NCBI GenBank assembly: GCA_015206945.1
Contig: JADEXV010000010.1
Span: 1-64,000 of the forward strand
Direction: 5' to 3'
Length of the DNA stretch: 64,000 bases
Origin: Nostocales cyanobacterium LEGE 12452
GTDB lineage: Bacteria; Cyanobacteriota; Cyanobacteriia; Cyanobacteriales; Nostocaceae
The position numbers and the translations under genes were made by a program. The notes beneath the pieces were generated by a model that did not search any database, was not told the origin of the DNA, and saw only the letters and a list, made by a program, of their open reading frames with translations. Of this stretch, positions 1-8,057 are shown piece after piece (the stretch's first letter is position 1; each line of letters starts with the position of its first letter).

Positions 1-75
1 GTGCAAAGGGGGGAAAACTGACTGCAACTTCTTTCTTGCTCCCTGCTCCCCTGCTCCCCTGCTCCCCTGCCTCCT
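1..75. repeat. 8-bp tandem repeat (CTGCTCCC) beside pepA
   Basis: From about position 40 the unit CTGCTCCC is repeated about four times with slight decay, ending just before the pepA stop codon. This is a short tandemly repeated sequence of the kind common in Nostocales spacers. The same octamer appears inside the 3' end of trmD near position 59200. No gene is visible in these first 75 bases. Confidence 0.6.
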
Positions 76-1557
76 CTACTCTCCAATCCCCAGCACCCAA
101 TCAACTAACGTCCGAACGCCGTAGCCAGTTGCCCCGGCGCTGTTGTAACCATTTTCTTTATCTGTCCATACTGGGCCAGCAATATCTATGTGTGCCCAAG
201 GGGTTTGTTTGACGAATTGCTTGAGGAAAAGGGCAGCGGTGATTGCACCACCTGGACGCGGCCCTGTATTTTTCATGTCCGCTATACCAGACTTTAACCC
301 TTCAAAATATTTTTCTTCCATTGGCATCCGCCAAATCTTTTCCCCTGAAGCTTGGGCAGCTTTTTCGATTTGGGAAGCGACAGCTTCATCAGGAGTGTAC
401 AAACCAGCAATATCTTCACCCAAGGCAATTACATTGGCACCAGTCAGGGTGGCTAAATCCACGATCGCATCTAATCCCAATTTGTCGGTATAAACTAAGG
501 CATCTGCTAAGGTCAAACGTCCTTCAGCGTCGGTGTTGTTTACTTCGATTGTTTTGCCGTTTGATGCTGTGAGAATGTCTCCTGGACGCATGGCACGACC
601 GCTAATCATGTTTTCGGTTACAGCGGAGATGAAGTGAACTTCCGAATCTGGCTTAATTTGAGCAATTGCTTTGGCTGCGCCAAAGGTAGCAGCTGCACCA
701 CCCATATCAATTTTCATGGTTTCGATGCCGCTACCAGCACCTTTGATGTTGAGTCCGCCGGAGTCGAAGGTTAAACCTTTACCAATAATTGCTAATTTCT
801 TTTTGGGTGTACCTTCTGGCTTGTAAGTTAGGTGAATGAATTTCGGTGGCAAATCGGAAGCTTGGGCTACTCCTAAAAATGCACCCATGCCTAACTTTTC
901 GCAGTCTTCTCGTTCCAGAATTTCTAGTTGTAAACCATAATCCTTGGCGATCGCTTGAGCAGTTTCAGCTAACGTAATTGGTGTGACTGCGTTGGCTGGT
1001 GCTGCCACTAATTGCCGTGCCAAATTTACCCCAGAAACAATTTGATTGGCGCGGGTGATAGCGGCTTCTTGTCCACCGAAACCCAGTAAATCTATACTTT
1101 CTATTTGTGAACCTTTATCTTCTGGTTCGGATTTAAAGCGAATATCTTGGTAAAGTGCCAATTCCACACCTTCTGCGATCGCTTGGGCACTGGCTGCTGG
1201 ATCGTTGTTCCACAATGGAAAACTAAATCCGAGAATTTTGCTTTTTTGCTTTTTTCCTACCCTGGCTACAGCCGCAGCAGCGCGGCGCAGAGTATCTAGT
1301 TTTAGTGCATCTGGTTTACCTAAACCGACCAAAATCAATTTCCGCACTGGGCTACCAGCATTTACACGGGTGAAGATTGTACTGTTGGCTTTACCTTTAA
1401 ATTCTTCTTCAGTAATCAGTTCTTTTAAGACCCCAGAAAACTTTTGATCTAAAGTAGCTAGTTCTCCGGTTAACTCCACTGCATCTTCAAATAATCCAAT
1501 TGCCAAACTATCGCCTGCCCACTCTAGCAAAGGCTTATCACTAGGTTGAATTGTCAT
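76..1557 (-). CDS. pepA: Leucyl aminopeptidase (M17 family)
   Basis: This is a cytosolic M17 metallo-aminopeptidase that removes N-terminal residues from peptides, using two metal ions. Its 493 residues match the family length. An N-terminal regulatory domain covers about residues 1-170. The catalytic domain carries the [10 protein letters not shown] segment at 259-268 (a metal and substrate ligand region) and the family signature NTDAEGRL at 341-348. The ATG start at 1557 gives the expected N-terminus. The gene is followed by an octamer repeat and preceded by a 430-bp spacer full of hairpin repeats, so it is probably transcribed alone. The assignment is secure; the physiological substrate cannot be read from the sequence. 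Confidence 0.95.
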   Translation of the reverse strand: MTIQPSDKPLLEWAGDSLAIGLFEDAVELTGELATLDQKFSGVLKELITEEEFKGKANSTIFTRVNAGSPVRKLILVGLGKPDALKLDTLRRAAAAVARVGKKQKSKILGFSFPLWNNDPAASAQAIAEGVELALYQDIRFKSEPEDKGSQIESIDLLGFGGQEAAITRANQIVSGVNLARQLVAAPANAVTPITLAETAQAIAKDYGLQLEILEREDCEKLGMGAFLGVAQASDLPPKFIHLTYKPEGTPKKKLAIIGKGLTFDSGGLNIKGAGSGIETMKIDMGGAAATFGAAKAIAQIKPDSEVHFISAVTENMISGRAMRPGDILTASNGKTIEVNNTDAEGRLTLADALVYTDKLGLDAIVDLATLTGANVIALGEDIAGLYTPDEAVASQIEKAAQASGEKIWRMPMEEKYFEGLKSGIADMKNTGPRPGGAITAALFLKQFVKQTPWAHIDIAGPVWTDKENGYNSAGATGYGVRTLVDWVLGIGE

Positions 1558-1696
1558 TTTGGGATTTTGCGTAAATATTCCTTCTTGTACCAGTATTGCT
1601 CAAAATTCTGGTTTCATGGTGAGGCGAGTAGGTATTGGGCATGGGTAAGCAGGGGTCAGTAGCTATAATTTAGCAAGTTGGTATAAATAGCACTCA

Positions 1697-1889
1697 TTAA
1701 CGAGTCTTTGATACTCGTCAATCCACCTCAGAACTCCGTTAACGAGTCTTTGATACTCGTTAATCCATCTCAGAACTCCATTAATGAGTCTTTGATACTC
1801 GTTAATCCACCTCAGAACTCCGTTAATGAGTCTTTGATACTCGTTAATCCACCTCAGAACTCCGTTAACGAGTCTTTGATACTCGTTAA
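1697..1889. repeat. Five-copy array of a 42-bp hairpin repeat
   Basis: Five copies start at 1697, 1739, 1781, 1823 and 1865, an exact 42-bp period. Each copy begins with TTAACGAGT, a 7-base loop CTTTGAT, then ACTCGTTAA, and four are followed by a 17-bp linker containing CCTCAGAAC. Differences between copies are single bases and some are compensated within the stem. Because 42 is a multiple of three, both strands read open as 14-residue peptide repeats. This explains the apparent short reading frames here, which I do not regard as genes. Confidence 0.9.
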
Positions 1890-1940
1890 TAAAGCTATGC
1901 ACTTTACTCTTTATATTTCCTACCCCATGCCCACTTGCCC

Positions 1941-1980
1941 TGAGCGTTCGCGTAGCGTAGCGTCTCGCAGAGAAGCCGAA
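1941..1980. repeat. Dispersed GCGTAGCG/CTCGCAGAG palindromic repeat
   Basis: The stretch contains GCGTAGCGTAGCGTCTC followed by GCAGAGAAG, with CTC-GCA-GAG forming a small hairpin. Related versions occur near 18525 and 52545 in this window. It looks like one of the short REP-like elements scattered through Nostoc spacers. It lies at the 3' end of the EcsC-like gene and has no coding value. Confidence 0.5.
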
Positions 1981-1988
1981 GAGATGCC

Positions 1989-3155
1989 CTATCCCTCAAT
2001 CTTATTTGTATCAATGTTAAATTTTCTGGCGATCGCTGCTATTATTTCTTGCTCAAGTGGTGTAGTCTTATTGTCAAGCTGGGCAATTTTTTCACACTGA
2101 ACGAGCAAGGGTATAGCAAAATCACGATTCAGCTGATTGAGCAGTATATCTAAAGACTTAGGTGATTTGATATTTTGGGCAATGGCATCCAACGAGGTAG
2201 GACTGAGTTTTACAGCTTGTAATTCTGGCAAAATTTCTTCCAAAGTCTTATCTGGATGGCTAGCCAGAATCATGTGAACTAAGATTTGATCCATGATGGC
2301 TTCTTGAGCGATCGCACTTTCTAAATACTTTTCACTTTCGGCTTTTAATGTTGCTAATGTCTGTGGTGATGCCAGAGAAGTAGATTCATCTAGCTTGGTT
2401 TCGTAAAATCTACAAGCAGCATAGCCCAATGAATAGATCATCGTTGCATTTGAACTAGCTCCAATAACTGCACCCGCCAAAGGTACATTTCGCAGCAAGC
2501 CTAATCCGGCAGCTTTCAATAAACGCCCTCCACCCAAAGCCAACCCAAAAATTGCTAAAATTTCACCTTTACGGGCAGGATCTTTTAAATCTAGCCCGTA
2601 GACAGATGCAATTTGATAAAGCATTTCTGACTGCAATTTTGTTGTGGCTGTTAAATCAATTGCTAACAATGCCACTGCTATTCCTGGCAAAAAACTAGTG
2701 GCTAGTCCAACTGTCCCTGCTTGAGTTGCTTTTTCCACCATGATTCGGTGAGCAAGCTGGCTGGGTGATTCATTTGGATACTGTTTCTTCAGCTTGTTTA
2801 CCGCCGCTTCTGCTTTTTCCAAATCAACAAGGTTATTATCACTAATTAGCCAATTGAGATTTAATACTCCAGATAGTTTTCTAATCAGCCAATTTTCGCT
2901 GAGGCGATTCACAACCTGACCGCTGGTTTGAGTTGTTTGCTCAATTAACTTGTGTGTTTCTTTTGCCGTTGCTTCTCCTACCCCTAATGCTGTGTTTAAA
3001 ACTGCTTTGCCAGTCTGAGCAACAGTTTCAACAAAAGACTCTAATACAGACGGTTCCTTTTCTACTGATGATTGAGCCTGGATTTTTACTTCTGAAGTTT
3101 CTCTGGGTGAATTAACTAATTTATTCACTTCTATCTTTTGGGGTTTGTCTGACAT
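1989..3155 (-). CDS. EcsC/DUF697-like membrane-associated protein
   Basis: This 388-residue protein has a polar, acidic N-terminal 60 residues followed by an amphipathic stretch. A central hydrophobic, Gly/Ala-rich region covers about residues 150-265 and includes the pattern IDLTATTKLQSEMLYQIA followed by YGLDLKDPARK. That pattern resembles the EcsC and DUF697 families, in which an Asp-containing hydrophobic helix precedes IA..YG.D. The C-terminal 120 residues look helical and soluble. Function is unknown; EcsC-type proteins are linked to membranes. The ATG at 3155 is a natural start. There is no obvious operon partner, since the next gene upstream is over 360 bp away. The family assignment is by pattern only. 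Confidence 0.6.
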   Translation of the reverse strand: MSDKPQKIEVNKLVNSPRETSEVKIQAQSSVEKEPSVLESFVETVAQTGKAVLNTALGVGEATAKETHKLIEQTTQTSGQVVNRLSENWLIRKLSGVLNLNWLISDNNLVDLEKAEAAVNKLKKQYPNESPSQLAHRIMVEKATQAGTVGLATSFLPGIAVALLAIDLTATTKLQSEMLYQIASVYGLDLKDPARKGEILAIFGLALGGGRLLKAAGLGLLRNVPLAGAVIGASSNATMIYSLGYAACRFYETKLDESTSLASPQTLATLKAESEKYLESAIAQEAIMDQILVHMILASHPDKTLEEILPELQAVKLSPTSLDAIAQNIKSPKSLDILLNQLNRDFAIPLLVQCEKIAQLDNKTTPLEQEIIAAIARKFNIDTNKIEG

Positions 3156-3520
3156 TGCTTGACACCATCTTGTAAAGCCTCTCTATTTTTGTTTTAGCGA
3201 AGTTTGAGGGGCTTTGACATCTCTCGATAAGCACAATTCGTCAGAGCAAATAGGAATGATTCGGAGCCTTAACTATAAACATACAGGATGACAGAGGTTC
3301 TGATTTTAAAGATGATAACATAATGCCAACAACACTTTACCTTTTCAGTGAGTATTTCTAGAGTCAGAAAGCTCACTTTTACTTGCAATCTTGTTTTATG
3401 AATTACCCGCAATTAGTGGCAAAGACCAACTGAATCTCGTTCTAATCCACCTTCACCACTTTGAATTAATAAACAAGTTAGCGAAGATACACGACGTAAA
3501 TTTATTGAAAGGAATGGTGA
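3156..3520. other. Spacer without recognised gene
   Basis: These 365 bp are AT-rich, with stop codons in all frames, and contain no convincing RNA gene. They must hold the promoter of the EcsC-like gene and the 3' end of the hydrolase transcript. I see no terminator with a clear T-run. Confidence 0.5.
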
Positions 3521-4339
3521 TTAGTTTTTAACTTTATCCATGTCAGCTTTACTTTCTAAAAAGTCGTTATCTTTAAGAATTTCATAGAGATTAGTATCTT
3601 GCTCTAGCAAACAAGCGTGTCCGCAATTGGGCAACACTACAATCTTGTTATTTGGTAAGATTTTCCCTATCCGGTTCACTTCGCTTACAGAAGGCAAAAG
3701 GCGATCGCTAGCACCAGCAATCAACAAAACTGGTTGAGTTAAACGCCTTAACTTTTCCTCATCGATATCAAACTCTCGAAGTAAAGACAACCGCCAAAGA
3801 ACGGTTTCTGCCGGGACAGAACGCATCGTTTTTAGCAAATCGTGGCGATCGCTCCGAGAAAGACGTGGCAAAGATGCTAAAAATGGCAACAAGCCTAGTG
3901 CGCCAATATCATATAATCCTTCTGGCACTAAGTAAGTTAGTTGGGATGCCCAACTTAACCAAGGGCGAAGATGAAAGGACGAAGCTGGGTTAATTAGGAT
4001 AATTCGCTTAAATAAATGGGGTGCTTGGATTGCGACTTTCATTGCCAAGCAACCACCAAAGGACTCACCACACAAATAAACTGACCTCTGAGAGCTTTTT
4101 TCTAATTCGGCATCGATCAAGTTCAATACACTCTTAGTTAGAGCATCCCAAGTGTTAAGGTCTTTCCGGGGGAGCGCCAAAGAGCGCACATCAAAGCCAG
4201 TTTCTAACCCAGCGGTTTGCGATCGCAATAGTTGACCAGTTCCATCCATTCCTGGCAAATATACCAAAAGCGGATACTCTGGCTGCACTCGTTTAGGAGT
4301 CAGAAAACAAGGGTTTAACTCAACTTCTGTGATAGTCAT
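3521..4339 (-). CDS. Alpha/beta hydrolase, similar to the hydrolase domain of plant phytyl ester synthase
   Basis: This is a 272-residue alpha/beta-hydrolase. The oxyanion-side motif YLPGMDGTG is at about 27-35, the nucleophile elbow GESFGG has Ser93, an acid is in GASDRLLPS, and the catalytic His is in NCGHACL near the C-terminus. The YLPG-DGTG and GES-G pattern recalls the N-terminal hydrolase half of plastid PES/ELT esterase-acyltransferases. The next gene upstream is a PlsC-like acyltransferase, which fits a role in acyl transfer or lipid recycling, but this is inference. The ATG at 4339 lies inside a heptamer repeat and I see no Shine-Dalgarno sequence in front of it. Other esterase or lipase functions remain possible. 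Confidence 0.75.
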   Translation of the reverse strand: MTITEVELNPCFLTPKRVQPEYPLLVYLPGMDGTGQLLRSQTAGLETGFDVRSLALPRKDLNTWDALTKSVLNLIDAELEKSSQRSVYLCGESFGGCLAMKVAIQAPHLFKRIILINPASSFHLRPWLSWASQLTYLVPEGLYDIGALGLLPFLASLPRLSRSDRHDLLKTMRSVPAETVLWRLSLLREFDIDEEKLRRLTQPVLLIAGASDRLLPSVSEVNRIGKILPNNKIVVLPNCGHACLLEQDTNLYEILKDNDFLESKADMDKVKN

Positions 4340-4378
4340 TGGTCATTAGTCATTGGTCATTGGTCATTGGTCAATGGT
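4335..4378. repeat. Heptamer tandem repeat (CATTGGT)
   Basis: About six units of CATTGGT, or the variant CATTAGT, follow each other exactly every 7 bp. The start codon of the adjacent hydrolase is contributed by the repeat itself. Heptanucleotide STRRs are a hallmark of heterocystous cyanobacterial genomes. Confidence 0.8.
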
Positions 4379-4489
4379 ATAAAACTTTTGGACTGTGAAT
4401 TGTTGCTTTTATGAGCTTAGGTACTTTTGAGCAAAAACAAAAAAGTCTCGGAACAAGCTACTCAAGGTTGTGCAGACAATCCAAAATTG

Positions 4490-4523
4490 TTCGACTGAGC
4501 GGCTTGCCTTGAGCGGAGTCGAA
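4490..4523. repeat. Palindromic repeat TTCGACT...AGTCGAA
   Basis: The 7-bp arms TTCGACT (4490-4496) and AGTCGAA (4517-4523) enclose GAGCGG-rich sequence that itself pairs partly. This is a REP-like element in the 211-bp gap between the acyltransferase and the hydrolase. It may form a stem-loop in a shared transcript. Confidence 0.55.
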
Positions 4524-4550
4524 AGGAGCCGAAGTCCAAATCGAATGGCT

Positions 4551-5276
4551 CTAATAGCAACCTTGACGCAGTAAATTGCTAATTTCGCCCTGACAGTGTT
4601 CTGTCAGTTCAGCCACAACAGTTCTGGCGTGTTTGCCATGATATTTTTTATGATGTTGGGGCGTAATCCAATAAGGACGACCGATTAACACTGCAACTCG
4701 ACGATAAATTACCAAGGGATGCCAACCATTTTGCTTAAATAAAGGTTCTGAAGGGTCGAATACACTTAAAAGTCTTAATGGGAAGCCATTGGTGTTTACT
4801 TCTTCTAAGGAAGCGATCGCGATCGGCAAAATAGCTAAATCCTGCACATTCGCTCGCAAAGCCAAATGGGCAAATCCCCTCTGAAACTCACCTACCTGGC
4901 TTGGCTGAGTAAATTTCACCATTGGTGCAGTCCCTTCTGGAAATACTCCCACCATCTGCTTGGACTGCAATAGCAATTGTGACTGCGAAAAAAAGCTTTG
5001 CTGGCGGTTTTGAGTTTCTTCCAAGGGAAAACACCCCAATTGACCGGTGACAATCTCCCGCATGACTGGAACTTGTCCCATATAGTGATGGCAAGCAAAG
5101 CGAATCGGACTTGATAACGCTGCCATTAAAATCAGTGCATCCATAAAGCTGCGGTGATTGCTGACTACCAAGACGCTCGCATCCTGGGGAATGCGGTCTT
5201 CGTAATAGCGGAACATTTGCGTTGAGAATGCCGCCACCAAAGCGCGAGAAATCTCTAGGGGGCTATTTCCACTCAT
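4551..5276 (-). CDS. PlsC-like 1-acyl-glycerol-3-phosphate acyltransferase family protein
   Basis: This 241-residue LPLAT-family acyltransferase carries the catalytic HX4D motif as NHRSFMD (His41, Asp46) and the substrate-binding motif FPEGT at 112-116. Both have the usual spacing. The family transfers fatty acyl groups to lysophosphatidate or other lyso-lipids at the membrane. A long N-terminal transmembrane segment is not evident, so the protein may be a peripheral membrane protein. It is divergent from metG across a 379-bp AT-rich spacer and lies upstream of the PES-like hydrolase on the same strand. The exact acceptor (lysophosphatidate, diacylglycerol, phytol) cannot be deduced. Confidence 0.85.
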   Translation of the reverse strand: MSGNSPLEISRALVAAFSTQMFRYYEDRIPQDASVLVVSNHRSFMDALILMAALSSPIRFACHHYMGQVPVMREIVTGQLGCFPLEETQNRQQSFFSQSQLLLQSKQMVGVFPEGTAPMVKFTQPSQVGEFQRGFAHLALRANVQDLAILPIAIASLEEVNTNGFPLRLLSVFDPSEPLFKQNGWHPLVIYRRVAVLIGRPYWITPQHHKKYHGKHARTVVAELTEHCQGEISNLLRQGCY

Positions 5277-5655
5277 ACCTAATCAATATATTTTCCGGTA
5301 AATATGGCAATTTGTCTTAATTTAATTTTTACATTTCTTTACTATTGCCATGACCGTCTTAAGATAGAAATATCTAATCTACAAAAGCAACTAAATTTTC
5401 TGTATTCTCGATTATGTATTCTCGATCACAATAATATCTAATAGAAACTATTCGAAAAAATTATGATTAGTTAATTGCCATTTTTTAGGTAAAAATGAGT
5501 TTAATTGATGCATATTAAAAAACAATTCTGGACTTGATAAATTTGCTAGTATGAACATGTTATTGGAAAAAATAGTAATAATATTGTATAATTGCCTGGC
5601 TTTGCCGATAAAAGGTAAGAGATAAAACGTTTTAATAAGTTAATTTTTATTTTGC
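5277..5655. promoter_or_regulatory. Divergent promoter region, acyltransferase / metG
   Basis: This is a very AT-rich 379-bp spacer between divergent start codons, so both promoters must lie here. A 12-bp direct repeat TGTATTCTCGAT occurs at 5401-5412 and 5415-5426. I see no riboswitch or T-box structure ahead of metG. Confidence 0.5.
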
Positions 5656-7260
5656 ATGAATCTAGTGAATAAAACAAAAAAGGCATTTGCACTGACCACA
5701 CCCCTATATTATGTAAACGATGTCCCTCATATAGGTAGTGCTTACACGACGATCGCAGCCGATGTAGTAGCGCGATTTCAGAGGCTACTGGGTTATCAAG
5801 TATTACTAATTACAGGTACAGATGAACATGGGCAAAAAATTCAGCGCTCGGCAGAAAGTTTAGGAAAAGCGCCACAAGAATTTTGTGATGAAATTGTCCC
5901 TAGTTTCGTCAGTTTATGGCAATTATTAGACATTCAATACGATCGCTTTAGTCGGACTACTGCGCCTCATCATCAAGCGATCGTGAAAGAATTCTTTGAG
6001 CGAGTCTGGGAATCTGGTGATATTTACCAAGGACAACAACAAGGCTGGTACTGCGTATCCTGCGAAGAATTCAAAGAAGAACGGGATCTGCTAGAAGGAC
6101 ACCGTTGCCCAATTCATACTAACAAAGAAGTGGAGTGGCGAGACGAACAAAACTATTTTTTCCGCTTATCCAAATATCAAATTAAGCTGACAGAATTTTA
6201 TCAATCTAAACCGGATTTTATTCAACCAGAAAGTCGGCGCAACGAAGTCCTCAGCTTTGTCAATCAAGGATTGCAAGACTTTTCCATTTCACGAGTGAAT
6301 TTAGATTGGGGTTTTCCCGTACCAGTTGATCCCAAGCACACTCTCTATGTCTGGTTTGATGCGCTGCTAGGTTATGTCACAGCATTACTAGAACCAGATG
6401 CAGAACCGACTTTAGCAAATGCGTTAGAAACATGGTGGCCAATCAACCTGCACCTAATTGGTAAAGATATTCTGCGCTTCCATGCAGTTTACTGGCCAGC
6501 AATGTTGTTGTCGGCTGGCTTACCCTTGCCAGAGAAAGTCTTTGGGCATGGCTTTTTGACTAAAGACGGGCAGAAGATGGGCAAAAGTCTGGGTAATACC
6601 CTTGATCCTATAGCGTTAGTTCAGCGCTATGGTAGTGATGCCGTTCGTTATTACTTCCTTAAGGAAATCGAATTTGGCAAAGATGGAGATTTTAATGAAG
6701 TTAGGTTCATTAATGTTCTGAATGCAGATTTGGCAAATGATTTAGGTAATTTGCTCAATCGCACTTTGAGCATGGTGAAAAAGTACTGTGCTGAGAATAA
6801 TGTCCCATCAATCGGCAATGAAGGGATTCCTGACGAAAATCCTTTGAAAGCAATTGGTTTACGTCTAGGGGAACAGGTAAAACAAGCATACCAAGAGCTA
6901 GCTTTCAGTCAAGCCTGCGTGGCCATACTTTCATTGGCGCAAGCCAGTAATAAGTTTATTGATGAACAGGCTCCTTGGTCATTATATAAACAAGGACAGC
7001 AGGAGTCGGTGGAAAAGGTTCTCTACGCAGTTCTAGAATCGGTTAGACTGGCAGCTTATCTGCTATCCCCAATTATTCCGAACATCAGTAGCGATATTTA
7101 TCAGCAACTGGGTTTTGGAATAAACTTTAACGATCGAATAGAAAGTTCAGTTAATGCTCCTTTTGCCACCCATGCTACATGGGGACTACTATCGAGCAAA
7201 CAACAGTTGGGTAAACACCAACCTGTTTTTCAACGAATAGAACCCCCGAAAAACGATTAG
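5656..7260 (+). CDS. metG: Methionyl-tRNA synthetase
   Basis: This class I synthetase charges tRNA-Met with methionine. Its 534 residues match the short form without the C-terminal EMAP-type tRNA-binding domain. The HIGH motif is PHIGSAY at about residues 24-30 and the KMSKS motif appears as KMGKS at about 307. A zinc-knuckle insertion with CVSCEEF and CPIH lies at about 131-152. The anticodon-binding helical domain occupies the C-terminal third. The ATG at 5656 begins five residues or so before the usual cyanobacterial start but is the first good start after the AT-rich spacer. Function is secure. Confidence 0.96.
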   Translation: MNLVNKTKKAFALTTPLYYVNDVPHIGSAYTTIAADVVARFQRLLGYQVLLITGTDEHGQKIQRSAESLGKAPQEFCDEIVPSFVSLWQLLDIQYDRFSRTTAPHHQAIVKEFFERVWESGDIYQGQQQGWYCVSCEEFKEERDLLEGHRCPIHTNKEVEWRDEQNYFFRLSKYQIKLTEFYQSKPDFIQPESRRNEVLSFVNQGLQDFSISRVNLDWGFPVPVDPKHTLYVWFDALLGYVTALLEPDAEPTLANALETWWPINLHLIGKDILRFHAVYWPAMLLSAGLPLPEKVFGHGFLTKDGQKMGKSLGNTLDPIALVQRYGSDAVRYYFLKEIEFGKDGDFNEVRFINVLNADLANDLGNLLNRTLSMVKKYCAENNVPSIGNEGIPDENPLKAIGLRLGEQVKQAYQELAFSQACVAILSLAQASNKFIDEQAPWSLYKQGQQESVEKVLYAVLESVRLAAYLLSPIIPNISSDIYQQLGFGINFNDRIESSVNAPFATHATWGLLSSKQQLGKHQPVFQRIEPPKND

Positions 7261-7424
7261 TCCTTATCAAACTCTGATTTTGTTCAATTTTTTTATTTTC
7301 TCACAAAATTTATCGTGGCTCAATTTAAATTAGCCGCAGAACATTATCATAAGCCGCTGTGACTAGCATCTAAAAGTTGGTAATTTGTATCAAAAATAAC
7401 AGGGATAAAAACTGAGGTATCACA

Positions 7425-8057
7425 ATGATGTTGAATAATTTGGAAAACGATTCAATATTTACGCCAGAACAAGTTTTGGAGAATCGAGGTAGGGTGGCCA
7501 TATTTATTGATGGCTCAAATTTATTTTACGCTGCACTGCAACTAGGTATTGAAATAGATTACACGAAACTATTATGTCGATTAACAGGAGGTTCTAGATT
7601 ACTGCGTTCTTTTTTCTACACTGGTGTAGATCGGACAAACGAGAAGCAACAAGGGTTTTTGCTGTGGATGCGTCGCAATGGCTATCGGGTGATTGCTAAA
7701 GATTTAGTCCAGCTACCAGATGGCTCTAAAAAAGCTAACCTGGATGTAGAAATAGCAGTAGACATGATGGCGTTAGTAGATTCTTATGATACCGCAGTTT
7801 TAGTCAGCGGTGATGGAGATTTAGCTTATGCGGTCAATTCAGTCAGCTATCGTGGCGTGCGGGTAGAAGTTGTGAGCTTGCGTTCGATGACCAGCGACAG
7901 CTTAATTAATGTAAGCGATCGCTACATTGATTTAGAAGCGATCAAAGAAGATATTCAAAAAACTCCTCGCCAAAGCTATCCATACCGGCCTTTATCCGGC
8001 ATCGGTTTTTTGGAAGACCCCAGAACTAGTGATGGACACCTAGAAATCCAAGAATAA
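7425..8057 (+). CDS. NYN-domain protein, LabA/DUF88 family
   Basis: This 210-residue protein has a PIN-like NYN fold. RVAIFIDGSNLFYAAL at about 23-38 carries the first acidic metal site, and VSGDGDL at about residue 126-132 carries the second. Another Asp cluster (VEIAVDMMALVDS) lies between them. In Synechococcus, the relative LabA affects circadian output; NYN proteins are predicted nucleases, but LabA activity is not well defined. The ATG-ATG start at 7425 follows a purine-rich stretch. Its TAA stop overlaps the ATG of the LptC-like gene by one base, so the two are translationally coupled. Confidence 0.85.
   Translation: MMLNNLENDSIFTPEQVLENRGRVAIFIDGSNLFYAALQLGIEIDYTKLLCRLTGGSRLLRSFFYTGVDRTNEKQQGFLLWMRRNGYRVIAKDLVQLPDGSKKANLDVEIAVDMMALVDSYDTAVLVSGDGDLAYAVNSVSYRGVRVEVVSLRSMTSDSLINVSDRYIDLEAIKEDIQKTPRQSYPYRPLSGIGFLEDPRTSDGHLEIQE

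Noticed and set aside
1663-2100. Short reading frames on both strands with 14-residue repeats
   Set aside because: They are produced by the 42-bp hairpin array, whose period is a multiple of three; there is no ribosome binding site or non-repeat domain.
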